Shown: positions 1 through 7,861, numbered from the stretch's first letter. The stretch: DNA of 64,000 nucleotides from Pseudomonas sp. PDM05 (GCF_014851685.1 NZ_JACVAC010000015.1:1-64000), one strand, 5' to 3'. Made by a program: numbers and translations. Notes: generated by a model not told the origin, from the letters alone.

Positions 1-83
1 TGTCAAGTGATTATTTTCAGAAGCTTTCGAAGATTTCTTCAACAACTTCAACCACTTGCGCTTACGATCTCTCGTTAGCGGGA

Positions 84-264
84 GGCGAATTCTACAGCGT
101 TACACGCTGCTGTCAACACCTCTTTTTTCAACTTCCTCAGCGCCTCGATGAACTGAAGCAACCTGCTGCCGAAAACTGCGTAACCCATTGTTTACCAAGG
201 AGTTTTCCGCTTCGACTGCGCCGGAAGTGGGGCGAATTATAGACATCCAGAATCTGCCGTCAAC
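84..264. repeat. Imperfect 34-bp direct repeat pair in non-coding DNA
   Basis: Two 34-base units (84-117 and 231-264) both start GGCGAATT and end CTGCYGTCAAC, with a diverged middle, 147 bp apart. Positions 1-328 otherwise hold no convincing gene; a reading frame opens at 188 but its first half looks non-coding. The function of the units is unknown. Confidence 0.35.
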
Positions 265-328
265 CGTTTATTTGGTTTTTCTATCAAACAACCCAAAACA
301 GGCCTTCCCTCTCTATATAGAAGGAATC

Positions 329-488
329 GCCCGCGCCGGTAGCGTGGAGGACTACCTGCAAGCCAACGGCATACAGCCAAGGCGCCTAGCAGCCACTGGT
401 TATGTCGAGACCCCGACCGCTGGCGGACAACAACAGCGCCGAGGGCCGCCCCCGCAATCGTCGCGCGGAGTTGATAGTGGAGTGCTGA
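329..488 (+). pseudogene. OmpA-family C-terminal domain remnant, frameshifted
   Basis: The translation shows the end of an OmpA/MotB-type peptidoglycan-binding domain. One frame reads SVEDYLQANGIQPRRLAATG; near position 415 the match moves to another frame and continues RPLADNNSAEGRPRNRRAEL, ending at a TGA at 486-488. This matches the family pattern of an RLxxxGYGExxP segment followed by DNxxxxGRxxNRRVE. The N-terminal signal, the linker and the first half of the domain are missing. It is a decayed fragment and probably not expressed. Confidence 0.75.
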
Positions 489-559
489 GGCGCGGGGTTG
501 TTTTTGGCGCGCAAGAACAGTGATCATCGCCCTCCCCCGTATGTGAAGGAGCTGAGACC

Positions 560-889
560 ATGGAATTGACGCTGGAAGCTGTGGCGCTTTTTGCACTGAA
601 ACTGGTGCATGAGGAAGACGGCGGCAGTCCGGTTTTGCGCGACGACCCGGTGATGGTTGGCTATGACAGGGAGGTATTTGGATTGTTGCTGCGCCAGGGG
701 GATTTGGCGGGGATTTTGCTGAAGGTGGATGTATGTGTGGGGCAGGCGCTGGTTGCGGTGGGTGGGGCTGAGACAGTGTTGGGGCGGGAGCTGAAAAGAT
801 TAGCGACTGACGTGCAAAGCGTTCATCAGCTCGAGGAACTACCCCCGCCCCTATCCACCCTCAAGGATTACCTTAAAGACATCCAGTGA
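560..889 (+). CDS. Hypothetical protein, 109 aa
   Basis: The frame is open and has a good ribosome binding site (AAGGAG about 9 bases before the ATG at 560). The protein is acidic and leucine/valine rich, with no signal peptide and no domain that I recognise. Its last 39 bases overlap the 3' end of the convergent LysE gene, which lowers confidence. Codon usage is only moderately Pseudomonas-like. It could be a real small gene or a chance frame; no function can be given. Confidence 0.35.
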   Translation: MELTLEAVALFALKLVHEEDGGSPVLRDDPVMVGYDREVFGLLLRQGDLAGILLKVDVCVGQALVAVGGAETVLGRELKRLATDVQSVHQLEELPPPLSTLKDYLKDIQ

Positions 890-1498
890 ATCGGTGATCA
901 ACATACCGGCCAGATACACCATCAACACCGCCACACCGGCGTCCAGCCAGCGCCACACCACAGGAGTGCGAAACAGGTTGGTCAAACGCTGACATCCCAA
1001 CGCCAAGAATACGAACCACAGCAGTGATGCAGTCATGGCACCGGTCGCGAAGAGTGCTTGTTGGTTCAAGGGCTTTGCAGCGCCGATGGAGCCGATAAGC
1101 ACGACGGTATCGAGCCAGGCGTAGGGGTTGGCGAATCCCAGCACAACTGCCGTCCGTAACAGCCCTCGTTGCGATTTACCGCTTAGGGTGTCCGGCATGG
1201 AGTGGTCACGCAGGCAGGCCAACAGGCGCTGAGTAGCAAACCACAGCAGGTAGGCCGCGCCGGAAATCAGCAACAGCGCGACCAGTACTGGCCGGCTTTC
1301 CAATAGCTTGCCCAGACCGGCTATGCCCAGGGCGATCAGCAGAACATCGGCGAACACGCAGATGGCAACCACCCCCCAGATAGGGCCGCGACCGACACCT
1401 TGGCGGATGACCAAGGTGTCTTTGGGGCCAGGGGCGGCGAATAGGCCGATACCTAAGAGCAAGCCTTCAAGGAAAAGGGCATTGAAGTAGGGAGCCAT
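851..1498 (-). CDS. LysE/ArgO family amino-acid exporter
   Basis: This 215-aa inner-membrane protein has the about six hydrophobic segments of the LysE/ArgO translocator family, which export basic or other amino acids. The N-terminal family signature appears as LFAAPGPKDTLVIRQG (usually GPN), and the second conserved block as LGFANPYAWLDTVVLIGSIG. Length is normal for the family. It stands alone, with no adjacent LysR-type ArgP regulator. The substrate cannot be told from sequence. Confidence 0.9.
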   Translation of the reverse strand: MAPYFNALFLEGLLLGIGLFAAPGPKDTLVIRQGVGRGPIWGVVAICVFADVLLIALGIAGLGKLLESRPVLVALLLISGAAYLLWFATQRLLACLRDHSMPDTLSGKSQRGLLRTAVVLGFANPYAWLDTVVLIGSIGAAKPLNQQALFATGAMTASLLWFVFLALGCQRLTNLFRTPVVWRWLDAGVAVLMVYLAGMLITDSLDVFKVILEGG

Positions 1499-1522
1499 GA
1501 AGTATTCGTGCCCATGAGGAAA

Positions 1523-2329
1523 TTAAGGAAGCTGAATAGGCTGATTACCAAACCCGGTGTGTCGGGCGTTTACGGCGCTATTCAAGTCAATTGGCTGCTT
1601 GCGGAAAAAGCTGGTTAGCACTTGCTCTGGATTCGGGTTGGCAAAGTAGATTAGCGAGCTTCTGGAGACCGGCCTTTGAGGCGCAAGGACCGCGTGATAA
1701 GCAGCAGGAATTGCGTAATCAGAGAGTTCAGTAAGTAGTGATCCTGCCAGAACCGCAACTTCGTTCTCCAATAGACGCACCGACTCCAGCGAGCCGCCCT
1801 TCACCAAGACAAGCCCTTCGCGAGTAGGTTTGATAAACGACAACATATGCCCATCTTCATGAGGGTCTTGGGCAAATCGGCGTTCGATGTTTGCCGTCTG
1901 AACACCGTAGACACACAACTGCACGTAGGACGCCAAGCGAAACGGAGCGAGTGGTGGGACCCCAAACTCACCACAGATGCCGTCCATCAACTCTTGAGCC
2001 AACTCGCTGATCTGTCGTTCAAAGGTATCCACAGCCGCGAAAAAGTCGCTCCGTGTGAACTCAAAACCGATTCGCTTCGAAACATGGACAGGCCAATAAC
2101 ACAAGCGCTCACAAAGATCGGGATGGTCCTCAGAGCCTGAATATTCGGCACCAAATGGGAAAAAACCATCGGTATCCTGACCGAATGAAAATGATGCTTT
2201 GGTAGCAGGAGATATTGCTGAGTACCCATCAACGATCTTTCTGTAGTCCTGCAACATGGAATCCGGTATTTGCAGAGTGCCGAAGCCTGATCGAGCAATG
2301 GAATCAGAGCAGGTTTTTATTTGAGTCAT
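1523..2329 (-). CDS. 2-oxoglutarate/Fe(II)-dependent oxygenase, IPNS-like
   Basis: This 268-aa protein belongs to the isopenicillin-N-synthase-like 2OG-Fe(II) dioxygenases. The iron ligands are visible as the HxD of DPHEDGHML and the distal His of AAYHAVL, followed by the 2OG-binding Arg-x-Ser in RSSLIYFANP. The N-terminal DIOX_N-like part is also present (FGTLQIPDSMLQDYRKI). I start it at the internal ATG at 2329 (MTQIKT); a longer frame to 2419 adds 30 residues unlike the family. The substrate is unknown; relatives act in secondary metabolism or amino-acid hydroxylation. It diverges from the XRE/NBR1 genes. Confidence 0.82.
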   Translation of the reverse strand: MTQIKTCSDSIARSGFGTLQIPDSMLQDYRKIVDGYSAISPATKASFSFGQDTDGFFPFGAEYSGSEDHPDLCERLCYWPVHVSKRIGFEFTRSDFFAAVDTFERQISELAQELMDGICGEFGVPPLAPFRLASYVQLCVYGVQTANIERRFAQDPHEDGHMLSFIKPTREGLVLVKGGSLESVRLLENEVAVLAGSLLTELSDYAIPAAYHAVLAPQRPVSRSSLIYFANPNPEQVLTSFFRKQPIDLNSAVNARHTGFGNQPIQLP

Positions 2330-2433
2330 GGTTATATCCAATGATAGATGTAAAGGAATGCAACAAACACTAGGTTCGCAAGCATGCGAGAAACTACGAC
2401 ACTGGATATAGCTAACCAAAAAGGGACCAATCC

Positions 2434-2565
2434 ATGTCCTTCACAACATCGCCAGCAGGTCACAAGTTTGCATTACGCGTTACTCGCCGCGGCGAGCAGG
2501 TTGTCTTTTTTGGCGAACAAGGTAACAACCGCTGCCAAGTACTGGGGATCAACAATCGAATATGA
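2434..2565 (+). CDS. Small 43-aa ORF coupled to the XRE/NBR1 gene
   Basis: This short frame starts MSFTTSPAGHKFALRVTRRG and ends at a TGA that overlaps the ATG of the next gene (ATGA at 2562-2565). An AGGGA motif lies 7-8 bases before the start. The product is small and basic, and I recognise no family. The ATGA overlap and the Shine-Dalgarno site argue that it is translated and coupled to the regulator downstream, either as a leader peptide or as a partner protein. It is too short for statistical gene calling. Confidence 0.5.
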   Translation: MSFTTSPAGHKFALRVTRRGEQVVFFGEQGNNRCQVLGINNRI

Positions 2566-3254
2566 GTATACGAACGCGCAACACTCTCCGAGCTCTGGTT
2601 GTGCGACGCAGTCGTGAGCTTGGCAAATCCATAACCACATTAGCCAGAGAATCCGGCATTTCCCGAACCTACCTCTACGGCCTGGCCGGAGGCGCCTCCC
2701 AAGATCCCTCTGTACGCACCCTGATCAAACTCGCGAAAGCACTCCAGGTTTCGCCACTGCTGCTGTTCCGCTACTTCGCCGACCTGGCAGGCGCCCCGCT
2801 TGATACCCATTCAACGGCAGCCACCAACCGAGCCACCGGCCTACACGACCCCGGTGACGTTGCTGTCTTCAACGCCGACGTCACTACCCCCGACCAAACC
2901 GTGGTGCTACCCGGCGAAACCTTCCAAAAAACCTGGGAAATCCAAAACCTCGGCACCCACCCCTGGCGCGGGCGGAGGCTGGTACGAGTAGACGGCGAGT
3001 ACGTCATCGCCCGCCGCACCGACACAGGCGCCCCACTGGAAGTGGTGATGGACAGCCACCTGCGCAGTCTTACCAACGAAATTCCGATTGCCGTTACCCT
3101 TCCTGGCCAGCCGGTACACCTCACCGTCACATTCGCCGCGCCCAAAGAAACCTGCACGGTTACTTCCATCTGGCGCATAGAAGATGAACAAGGCCAGCCC
3201 TGTTATGGACCCGCGTTTATCCTGCATGTCATCGTCAACGTCATGGCGCGCTGA
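2562..3254 (+). CDS. XRE-family HTH regulator fused to an NBR1-type Ig-like domain
   Basis: This 230-aa protein has two parts. Residues about 5-75 form an XRE helix-turn-helix (ITTLARESGISRTYLYGL...PSVRTLIKLAKAL). Residues about 100-228 match the four-tryptophan/NBR1 Ig-like fold (DQTVVLPGETFQKTWEIQNL, then GTHPWRG, IPIAVTLPGQPVHLTVTFAAP and SIWRIEDEQG). NBR1-like domains are known from eukaryotic autophagy receptors and occur in bacterial proteins of unclear role, so the ligand is unknown. It likely binds DNA and senses through the Ig domain. It is coupled to the 43-aa ORF upstream and followed 26 bp later by a PH-domain gene, probably one operon. Confidence 0.82.
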   Translation: MSIRTRNTLRALVVRRSRELGKSITTLARESGISRTYLYGLAGGASQDPSVRTLIKLAKALQVSPLLLFRYFADLAGAPLDTHSTAATNRATGLHDPGDVAVFNADVTTPDQTVVLPGETFQKTWEIQNLGTHPWRGRRLVRVDGEYVIARRTDTGAPLEVVMDSHLRSLTNEIPIAVTLPGQPVHLTVTFAAPKETCTVTSIWRIEDEQGQPCYGPAFILHVIVNVMAR

Positions 3255-3280
3255 GCGCCGCCCCATAAAAGGAACGCCCA

Positions 3281-3652
3281 GTGATCGACTTCAACAACAA
3301 AGGCTTCTTCAAACTCAAACAAAACAACGAATACGCCGAACGCGTATCCGCCCTGCTGCTGGACGGCGAAACAGTGATCGACGCGTACAAGTCCATGCGC
3401 GACGGCGTGGTCTTCACCAACAAACGCATCATCGCCGTGAATGTGCAGGGAATTACCGGCAGCAAGAAGGACTTCACGTCGCTGCCGTATAAAAATATCG
3501 TCGCCTACTCGGTGGAAACATCCGGGACGTTTGATCTGGATTCGGAGTTGGAGATTTACTTTTCTTCGTTGGGGAAAGTGAAGTTTGAATTCACGGGGAA
3601 GACTTCGATGGTTGAAATTTCCCGGTTGATTTCCAGGCATCTGCTGGCTTGA
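3281..3652 (+). CDS. Bacterial PH domain-containing protein
   Basis: This 123-aa cytoplasmic protein consists almost entirely of a bacterial pleckstrin-homology domain of the bPH_1 type: a GETVIDAYKSMRDGVVFTNK strand-loop, the RIIAVNVQGITGSKKDF core, and a C-terminal helix. The start is a GTG at 3281 with AAGGAA eight bases upstream. It lies directly downstream of the XRE/NBR1 gene and ahead of an intrinsic terminator, so the two form an operon. The function of the family in bacteria is poorly known (proposed stress or scaffold roles). Confidence 0.82.
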   Translation: MIDFNNKGFFKLKQNNEYAERVSALLLDGETVIDAYKSMRDGVVFTNKRIIAVNVQGITGSKKDFTSLPYKNIVAYSVETSGTFDLDSELEIYFSSLGKVKFEFTGKTSMVEISRLISRHLLA

Positions 3653-3661
3653 TCGGTGGGT

Positions 3662-3694
3662 AAAAAAAGACCTCGGCGCTCCAAGGTCTTTTTG
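3662..3694 (+). terminator. Intrinsic terminator after the PH-domain gene
   Basis: An inverted repeat (AAAAAGACCT ... AGGTCTTTTT) with a short loop and a T-run lies about 10 bases after the stop codon. It should end the operon of the XRE/NBR1 and PH-domain genes. The A-rich 5' arm also allows bidirectional use. Confidence 0.8.
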
Positions 3695-3837
3695 CTGCCT
3701 ACATCGTTCAACGGCTGTACCGGATCAAAATGTGGGAGCAACTTGGTGATCATGATGCAGCTCCAATGTTGCGTAATTCAGTTGAGGCCAACGCCAGACG
3801 AAATAAACGAAAATCGCAGTATTCGAAACAAAGCTAA

Positions 3838-4098
3838 CTATTTCCGCCCCGTTCTACTCTCCCGAGACTCCGCGCCCCTCTTTAAACAACTGCAATACCA
3901 GACCGCCCCGCCCACCACCGCTCCCACAACCCCCCCCCCATTCCCCACCAACCAAAGCCCAAAATTCCGACTCTGATCCGCATCACTTTCATAAAACGAC
4001 CCAAAATACGCAGATACCGCCACCACTAACCCGTTAAACACCACAAGCGCTACAGCAACCACCAACACCACAAACCCAATCCCCTTAACCACCGTCAT
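3838..4098 (-). CDS. Small membrane protein coupled to the tae4 remnant
   Basis: This 86-aa protein has two strongly hydrophobic stretches (about residues 5-36 and 50-72) and a basic, Arg/Ser-rich C-terminus. The ATG at 4098 overlaps the TGA of the upstream amidase gene (ATGA at 4095-4098), so the two are translationally coupled. Position and coupling suggest an immunity or accessory protein for the T6SS amidase. However, the known Tai4 immunity proteins are soluble periplasmic proteins and this one is not similar. Its base composition (C-runs on the plus strand) is unusual for the window. Confidence 0.55.
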   Translation of the reverse strand: MTVVKGIGFVVLVVAVALVVFNGLVVAVSAYFGSFYESDADQSRNFGLWLVGNGGGVVGAVVGGAVWYCSCLKRGAESRESRTGRK

Positions 4099-4596
4099 AA
4101 AACCCTGCAAAAGCAAATCTCCCTGGAATCGTGATAACTCGAAAAAGTCCCCTCAACCGAAAAACCCATCTGAATACGCGGGTAGCTCAGCCAATCCGTC
4201 AACCGTCGCCCATTCCACAGGTCGATATGGTCACCACTACGATTGCCAAACGTCTCGCTCCCTCGCCGCCAAAAGTCTTTGAAGAAGATAGCGCCCTGCT
4301 GCCCGGCTAGCACTTCCTCAAAATCTTCGGGCTTCAACTTAATAACAGCCCTCAAACCAGGGATGCTGGCACGGCTTAATGCTCTGGCCATTTCCTCCGC
4401 TGCCAATACATGGCCTTCGCTCTTGGGGTGCTGCCAACAATAGCGCACGCCGACTAAGCGGCTCAGATCGACGCAGCGCCACGCCTAAATTGATCGCGCA
4501 TTGATCGCTGAAATTTTTGGTGCCGTTGGTTCTGCACGGGGCTGCATCGCCGAAAATTTCGGGGTGGTTTTTCCATAGGGTGTTGAACGTCAGCAT
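4095..4596 (-). pseudogene. T6SS amidase effector Tae4-like, frameshifted
   Basis: Tae4 effectors are peptidoglycan DL-endopeptidases delivered by type VI secretion. The first part from the ATG at 4596 reads LTFNTLWKNHPEI and then KNFSDQCAINLGVALRRS, with the family's catalytic Cys. Near 4460-4470 the match jumps one frame and continues VGVRYCWQHPKSEGHVLAAE, AGQQGAIFFKDFW and GDHIDLWNGRRLTDW, which carries the catalytic His. Joined, the two pieces give about 167 aa, normal for Tae4. Unless this is a sequencing error, the effector is inactive. No T6SS structural gene lies nearby. Confidence 0.78.
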
Positions 4597-4877
4597 TTGG
4601 TATTTCCATCGCGTTTTTTCGCGCGACCGTAACAAACACCTTGCATTCAAAGAGGGACGCAGACGGAAAACAGATCGGTCCTACTCGTGTGCAAGTTTTG
4701 CCTGAAGTCCAAAGCACACAGCCCCACCCACCCGCAGATGAGAGAACTCAAATACGTACTTTCAACGTCGCGACAAGCCAGCTGACTTTTCCCACGAAAA
4801 CCATCGAACAACGCTTATTTCAGCCCCTCGCTTCCCCCCCGTAGCCTCACTCCCCCACACAAGGAAGTGAGCCCGCC
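4597..4877. other. Divergent intergenic region between two toxin genes
   Basis: These 281 bases separate the starts of the leftward tae4-like gene and the rightward pyocin gene. No coding frame is convincing. The stretch must hold both promoters. I see no clear SOS (LexA) or P-box motif that would reveal pyocin-type regulation. Confidence 0.4.
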
Positions 4878-5523
4878 ATGTCAGAACGCGCCTACCCCAT
4901 CACCGAAGAAGAACAACTCAAACGCCGCATCCTGACCCCGCAGCCGAAACGGATTCCCTATTCGCCGCCCATCGACTTGCTCGCCCCTCTCCCTCCTGCA
5001 AACCCTGCGCCCACCAAACCTCCCGGCTGCGTATTCCTCAAGCCCTGCCAACTGCCCGACGGGCTCATTCACTACAACGATCCATCCGGTTACGTCCCCC
5101 TTGAGCTGATTGAGGAATAAGGCAGCGCTGATTTTGGTGAACCCTGTTTATCCGCCGCAGTATCGGGATTTTATTCTGGTGTTCCCGGTGGAGTCGGGGG
5201 TTGGGCCGTTGTATGTGGTGGTTAATCAGCCTCGGAAGGGGATGAAAAACCCGGATTATGATTACTTTCCTGCACCAAAAACCGAGGACATCACTGGATT
5301 CCCTGGCTTGATAGAACAAAAAAGAAAGACACGAAAACGTAATGGCGGCGGCCTGCGAGAGCGTTGGAAGGACGCCAAAGGAAGGAGGATTTTTGAGTGG
5401 GACTCAGAACAAGGTGAACTGGAAGTATATCGATAGAGCGACTTGGAGCATCTAGGCTCATTTGACCCCTACACCGGCGAACGACGGGGTCCAGCAAAAG
5501 ACGAAAGACGCATAGAAAAATAA
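4878..5523 (+). pseudogene. S-type pyocin with colicin E3-type rRNase domain, degraded
   Basis: The N-terminal piece (4878-5120, 80 aa) ends in a TAA. From about 5116, in another frame, the C-terminal end of a pyocin S domain follows (PPQYRDFILVFPVESG, YDYFPAPKTEDITGFPGL). It leads into a colicin E3/cloacin ribonuclease domain (RNGGGLRERWKDAKGRRIFE). Such domains cleave 16S rRNA in the decoding centre. Most of the translocation region is deleted. In the motif WDSEQGELE the E3 catalytic His is Gln (codon CAA at 5410). A TAG at 5434 interrupts the domain before the conserved end HLGSFDPYTGERRGPAK, which stays readable to the TAA at 5521. Confidence 0.88.
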
Positions 5524-5537
5524 CTGGAGACGTTGTT

Positions 5538-5822
5538 ATGACAATGAAAATACGCCTGCAATGGTTCAACAAAACAACCGACAACTTGGAAGCAAGCGAA
5601 CACTCAGCAGACTTTGAGGAAGAGGACAGCATCCTCAACGCGCTCGATTTAAACGAGGAGCCCCAGATATATGCAGGAGGGTTCGACGTACTACCAAGTT
5701 GGATAACGATTCTCCAGCCGTACTTCCAACACGTAATAGCGCCTGGCCTTTTCAACTACCAAATCTCCTTCCGCTACCAAGGTGCCTGGCCACCACCCCC
5801 CAAGCAGCCCAAGACCCCATGA
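5538..5822 (+). CDS. Colicin E3/cloacin-type immunity protein
   Basis: This 94-aa acidic protein matches the cloacin/colicin E3 immunity family (RLQWFNKTTDNLEASE, SADFEEEDSILNAL, GGFDVLPSWITILQPYF, NYQISFRYQG). Immunity proteins of this type bind the nuclease domain and protect the producer's ribosomes. It starts 14 bases after the relic toxin's end and has a good GGAG ribosome binding site. The family length is about 85 aa, and the Pro/Lys-rich tail here is slightly long. Unlike its toxin it is fully open, so it may protect against E3-type bacteriocins of competitors. Confidence 0.9.
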   Translation: MTMKIRLQWFNKTTDNLEASEHSADFEEEDSILNALDLNEEPQIYAGGFDVLPSWITILQPYFQHVIAPGLFNYQISFRYQGAWPPPPKQPKTP

Positions 5823-5830
5823 GGCCGACC

Positions 5831-6370
5831 ATGAAAAAGCCCCTCCTCTACCGTTCAGTCAACACCCGCACCCATTGAGTACGTCACGGCAGTTATTGCG
5901 CTTATCGGTACGAGCGAAACACCAAAAGCGAAAAGGCCGCACAGTCCAACCGCAGCTCAATGCACAGCCACCATCGACACGGTTTCGACTACACGCCGCT
6001 CTATCGGTTTCTACTGTCCAAAGTCGGCCACCCATGGGACCAGGTCTTCAGCGAAGCCAACGCCCGCCTGGATCGCCCCGATCCAATCTTCTGGATGGTC
6101 GCGCTCCATGAAAGCGACAAGCAGGACTATGTGAGAACGGATGAAAATAGTTACTACAGCGGGTTATGGGTTGACGATGCGGGCCTGTTGCAAAAAGTTG
6201 ATCCCCAACTGACACCTGAGCGCATGCCAACCTTTTATGACTGCAGAACCCATACCTTCAACAGTGTGGTCTATGCGCACGCTCTTGCGACGAAGCCCCA
6301 AAGCCAAACACCAAAGTCGATCAATCCGCTATCGCCCACTTCGCCGGGCCTCGAAAGCTCCCACAGATGA
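5831..6370 (+). pseudogene. Conserved bacteriocin-locus protein, broken by an early TGA
   Basis: The frame begins KKPLLYRSVNTRTH at 5831 and meets a TGA at 5876-5878, then stays open (VRHGSYCAYRYERNTKSEKA, then MHSHHRHGFDYTPLYRFLLS) to 6370. In relatives as I recall them this position is Gly (THGVRHG), so one base change (GGA to TGA) explains the stop. The residual 136-aa frame from 5960 could still be translated. The family is often found next to Pseudomonas pyocin/immunity genes; its function is unknown. The C-terminal tail (about 35 aa) looks aberrant. Confidence 0.65.
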
Positions 6371-6412
6371 TTGGCGGTGCAGTCATTTCCCGAGCCTGGC
6401 ACAGGTCAAAGT

Positions 6413-6500
6413 GTGGGAGCTGGCTTGCCTGCGAAAGCGGGGGATCAGCCAGCACTTATATCAGCTGACACGCCGTCTTCGCAGGCAAGCCAGCTCCCAC
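6413..6500. repeat. REPIN (inverted REP pair)
   Basis: GTGGGAGCTGGCTTGCCTGC and its reverse complement flank a 38-base centre, giving a long hairpin typical of Pseudomonas REP doublets. It sits in the gap between the broken gene and the sensor kinase gene. Confidence 0.9.
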
Positions 6501-6517
6501 TGGGGATTAATGCTGGG

Positions 6518-7861
6518 TCAGAATTCCAGGCGGGCACACAACCCACCCTGCTCCAAATTCCGCAACGCCAAGCGACTGCCGATCTTGCCAACGATCATCT
6601 CCACAATCGCCAACCCCAACCCAGCGCCGTTGGCGTTCCCGCGGCTGTAGAACCGCTCGAACAATCGCCCTAATTCCGCCTCATCGATCCCCGGCCCCTG
6701 GTCTTCGACGCTCAGGCAATTGGCGCCAATCACCACCTTCACTTCGCTGCCAGCAGGCGAAAAATTCAGCGCATTGGTGACCAGGTTTTGCAATGCAATC
6801 GCCAGCGCGACAGGCTCGGTTTCCAGCCAAACCTCTTCCTCGCCTTCCAGCACCAGTTCCACGCCTTTTTCCATGGCCAACGGCGTCAGTTCGGCCAGTT
6901 CTTCGCGCACCAACTCGGTCAGTTGCACACGGCTGCGCACCGGGTTGTTCAGTTGCGGTTCGATGCGCGCCATGGTCAGCAGTTGGCTGCCGATGCGGGT
7001 GGCGCGGTCGACGCCATTGACCAGAAACTCCAGGGCTTCACGGCGTTGCTCCGGGGTTTCGGCGCTTTGCGCGTTTTGTGCGTGGATGCGCAGGATCGCC
7101 AGGGGCGTGCGCAGTTCGTGGGCGGCGTCGGCGATGAAGCGGCGCTCGCGCTCCAATAGCTCGTCCACCTGGACCAGTAGCCGGTTCAGCGCGGTTTGCA
7201 TGGGTTCCAGGTCGCTGGGCAGTGGCGCTAAATGCAGCGGTTGCAAGGTGTCGGTATTGCGTCCGCGAATCGACAGGGCCATGGCGCGCAGCGGTTTGAA
7301 GCCCCAACCGATAACCAGCCAGATCAACACCGCCAGCAGTGGTACACCGATCAACGTAGGCCAGAGGGTGTGGCGCATGATGCGCTGGATCACGTCCTGG
7401 CGAATGTCGTCACGCTCGCCCACCCAGATCAACAGCCCTTGCTGCGGGTCGGCGAGAAGGAAGGCGCACCAGTCGTTGCCGTTGTCCATCAGGTCGTGGG
7501 AGCCGAGGGTCGCAGGCGGTGTGGCCAGCACCGGCGCTTCGGCGGAGCGCACCAGCAGTTGGCCGTCGGTGCGCCAGATCTGGAAGGTCAGGCGGGTTTC
7601 ATAGGGATGGGCCACGCCCTCCTCACCCACGCGGCTCATGGCCTGGTCAAACGCCTCGTACAAGCGCTGCCAGTCGGCTTCGCCGGGGTCGCGCTGGCGC
7701 AACACGCCTTGCAGCAGGCGCGCGCTTTGGGCGAGTTGGGCGTCGTAGACTTCTTCGATTTCGTGGTGGCTGTCGCGCAGCACCAGCCAGCTGATCAACG
7801 CGTCGCCGAGCAGGATCAGCACCAACACGGGGATGAGGATGCGCGCACGAACCGAGGTCAT
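6518..7861 (-). CDS. Two-component sensor histidine kinase, QseC/PmrB-like
   Basis: This 447-aa inner-membrane kinase has a first membrane helix at about residues 7-27, a periplasmic sensor region to about 165, and a second helix (LIGVPLLAVLIWLVIG). A HAMP-like linker (GFKPLRAMALSI) follows, then a HisKA domain with the phospho-acceptor His in HELRTPLAILRIHA, and an HATPase_c domain with N box (NLVTNALNFSP), DQGPGID and the GAGLGLAIV G box. The start overlaps the upstream regulator's stop (ATGA), so the pair is coupled. The signal is unknown. Confidence 0.93.
   Translation of the reverse strand: MTSVRARILIPVLVLILLGDALISWLVLRDSHHEIEEVYDAQLAQSARLLQGVLRQRDPGEADWQRLYEAFDQAMSRVGEEGVAHPYETRLTFQIWRTDGQLLVRSAEAPVLATPPATLGSHDLMDNGNDWCAFLLADPQQGLLIWVGERDDIRQDVIQRIMRHTLWPTLIGVPLLAVLIWLVIGWGFKPLRAMALSIRGRNTDTLQPLHLAPLPSDLEPMQTALNRLLVQVDELLERERRFIADAAHELRTPLAILRIHAQNAQSAETPEQRREALEFLVNGVDRATRIGSQLLTMARIEPQLNNPVRSRVQLTELVREELAELTPLAMEKGVELVLEGEEEVWLETEPVALAIALQNLVTNALNFSPAGSEVKVVIGANCLSVEDQGPGIDEAELGRLFERFYSRGNANGAGLGLAIVEMIVGKIGSRLALRNLEQGGLCARLEF

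Noticed and set aside
188..523. A 111-codon open frame at the left edge
   Set aside because: Its first half is non-coding in composition and only codons from about 330 match the OmpA family, which then continues in another frame; listed as a pseudogene instead.
2384..2617. 77-codon frame upstream of the XRE/NBR1 gene
   Set aside because: The overlapping 43-codon frame has the better ribosome binding site and the ATGA coupling; the longer one runs on into the regulator out of frame.
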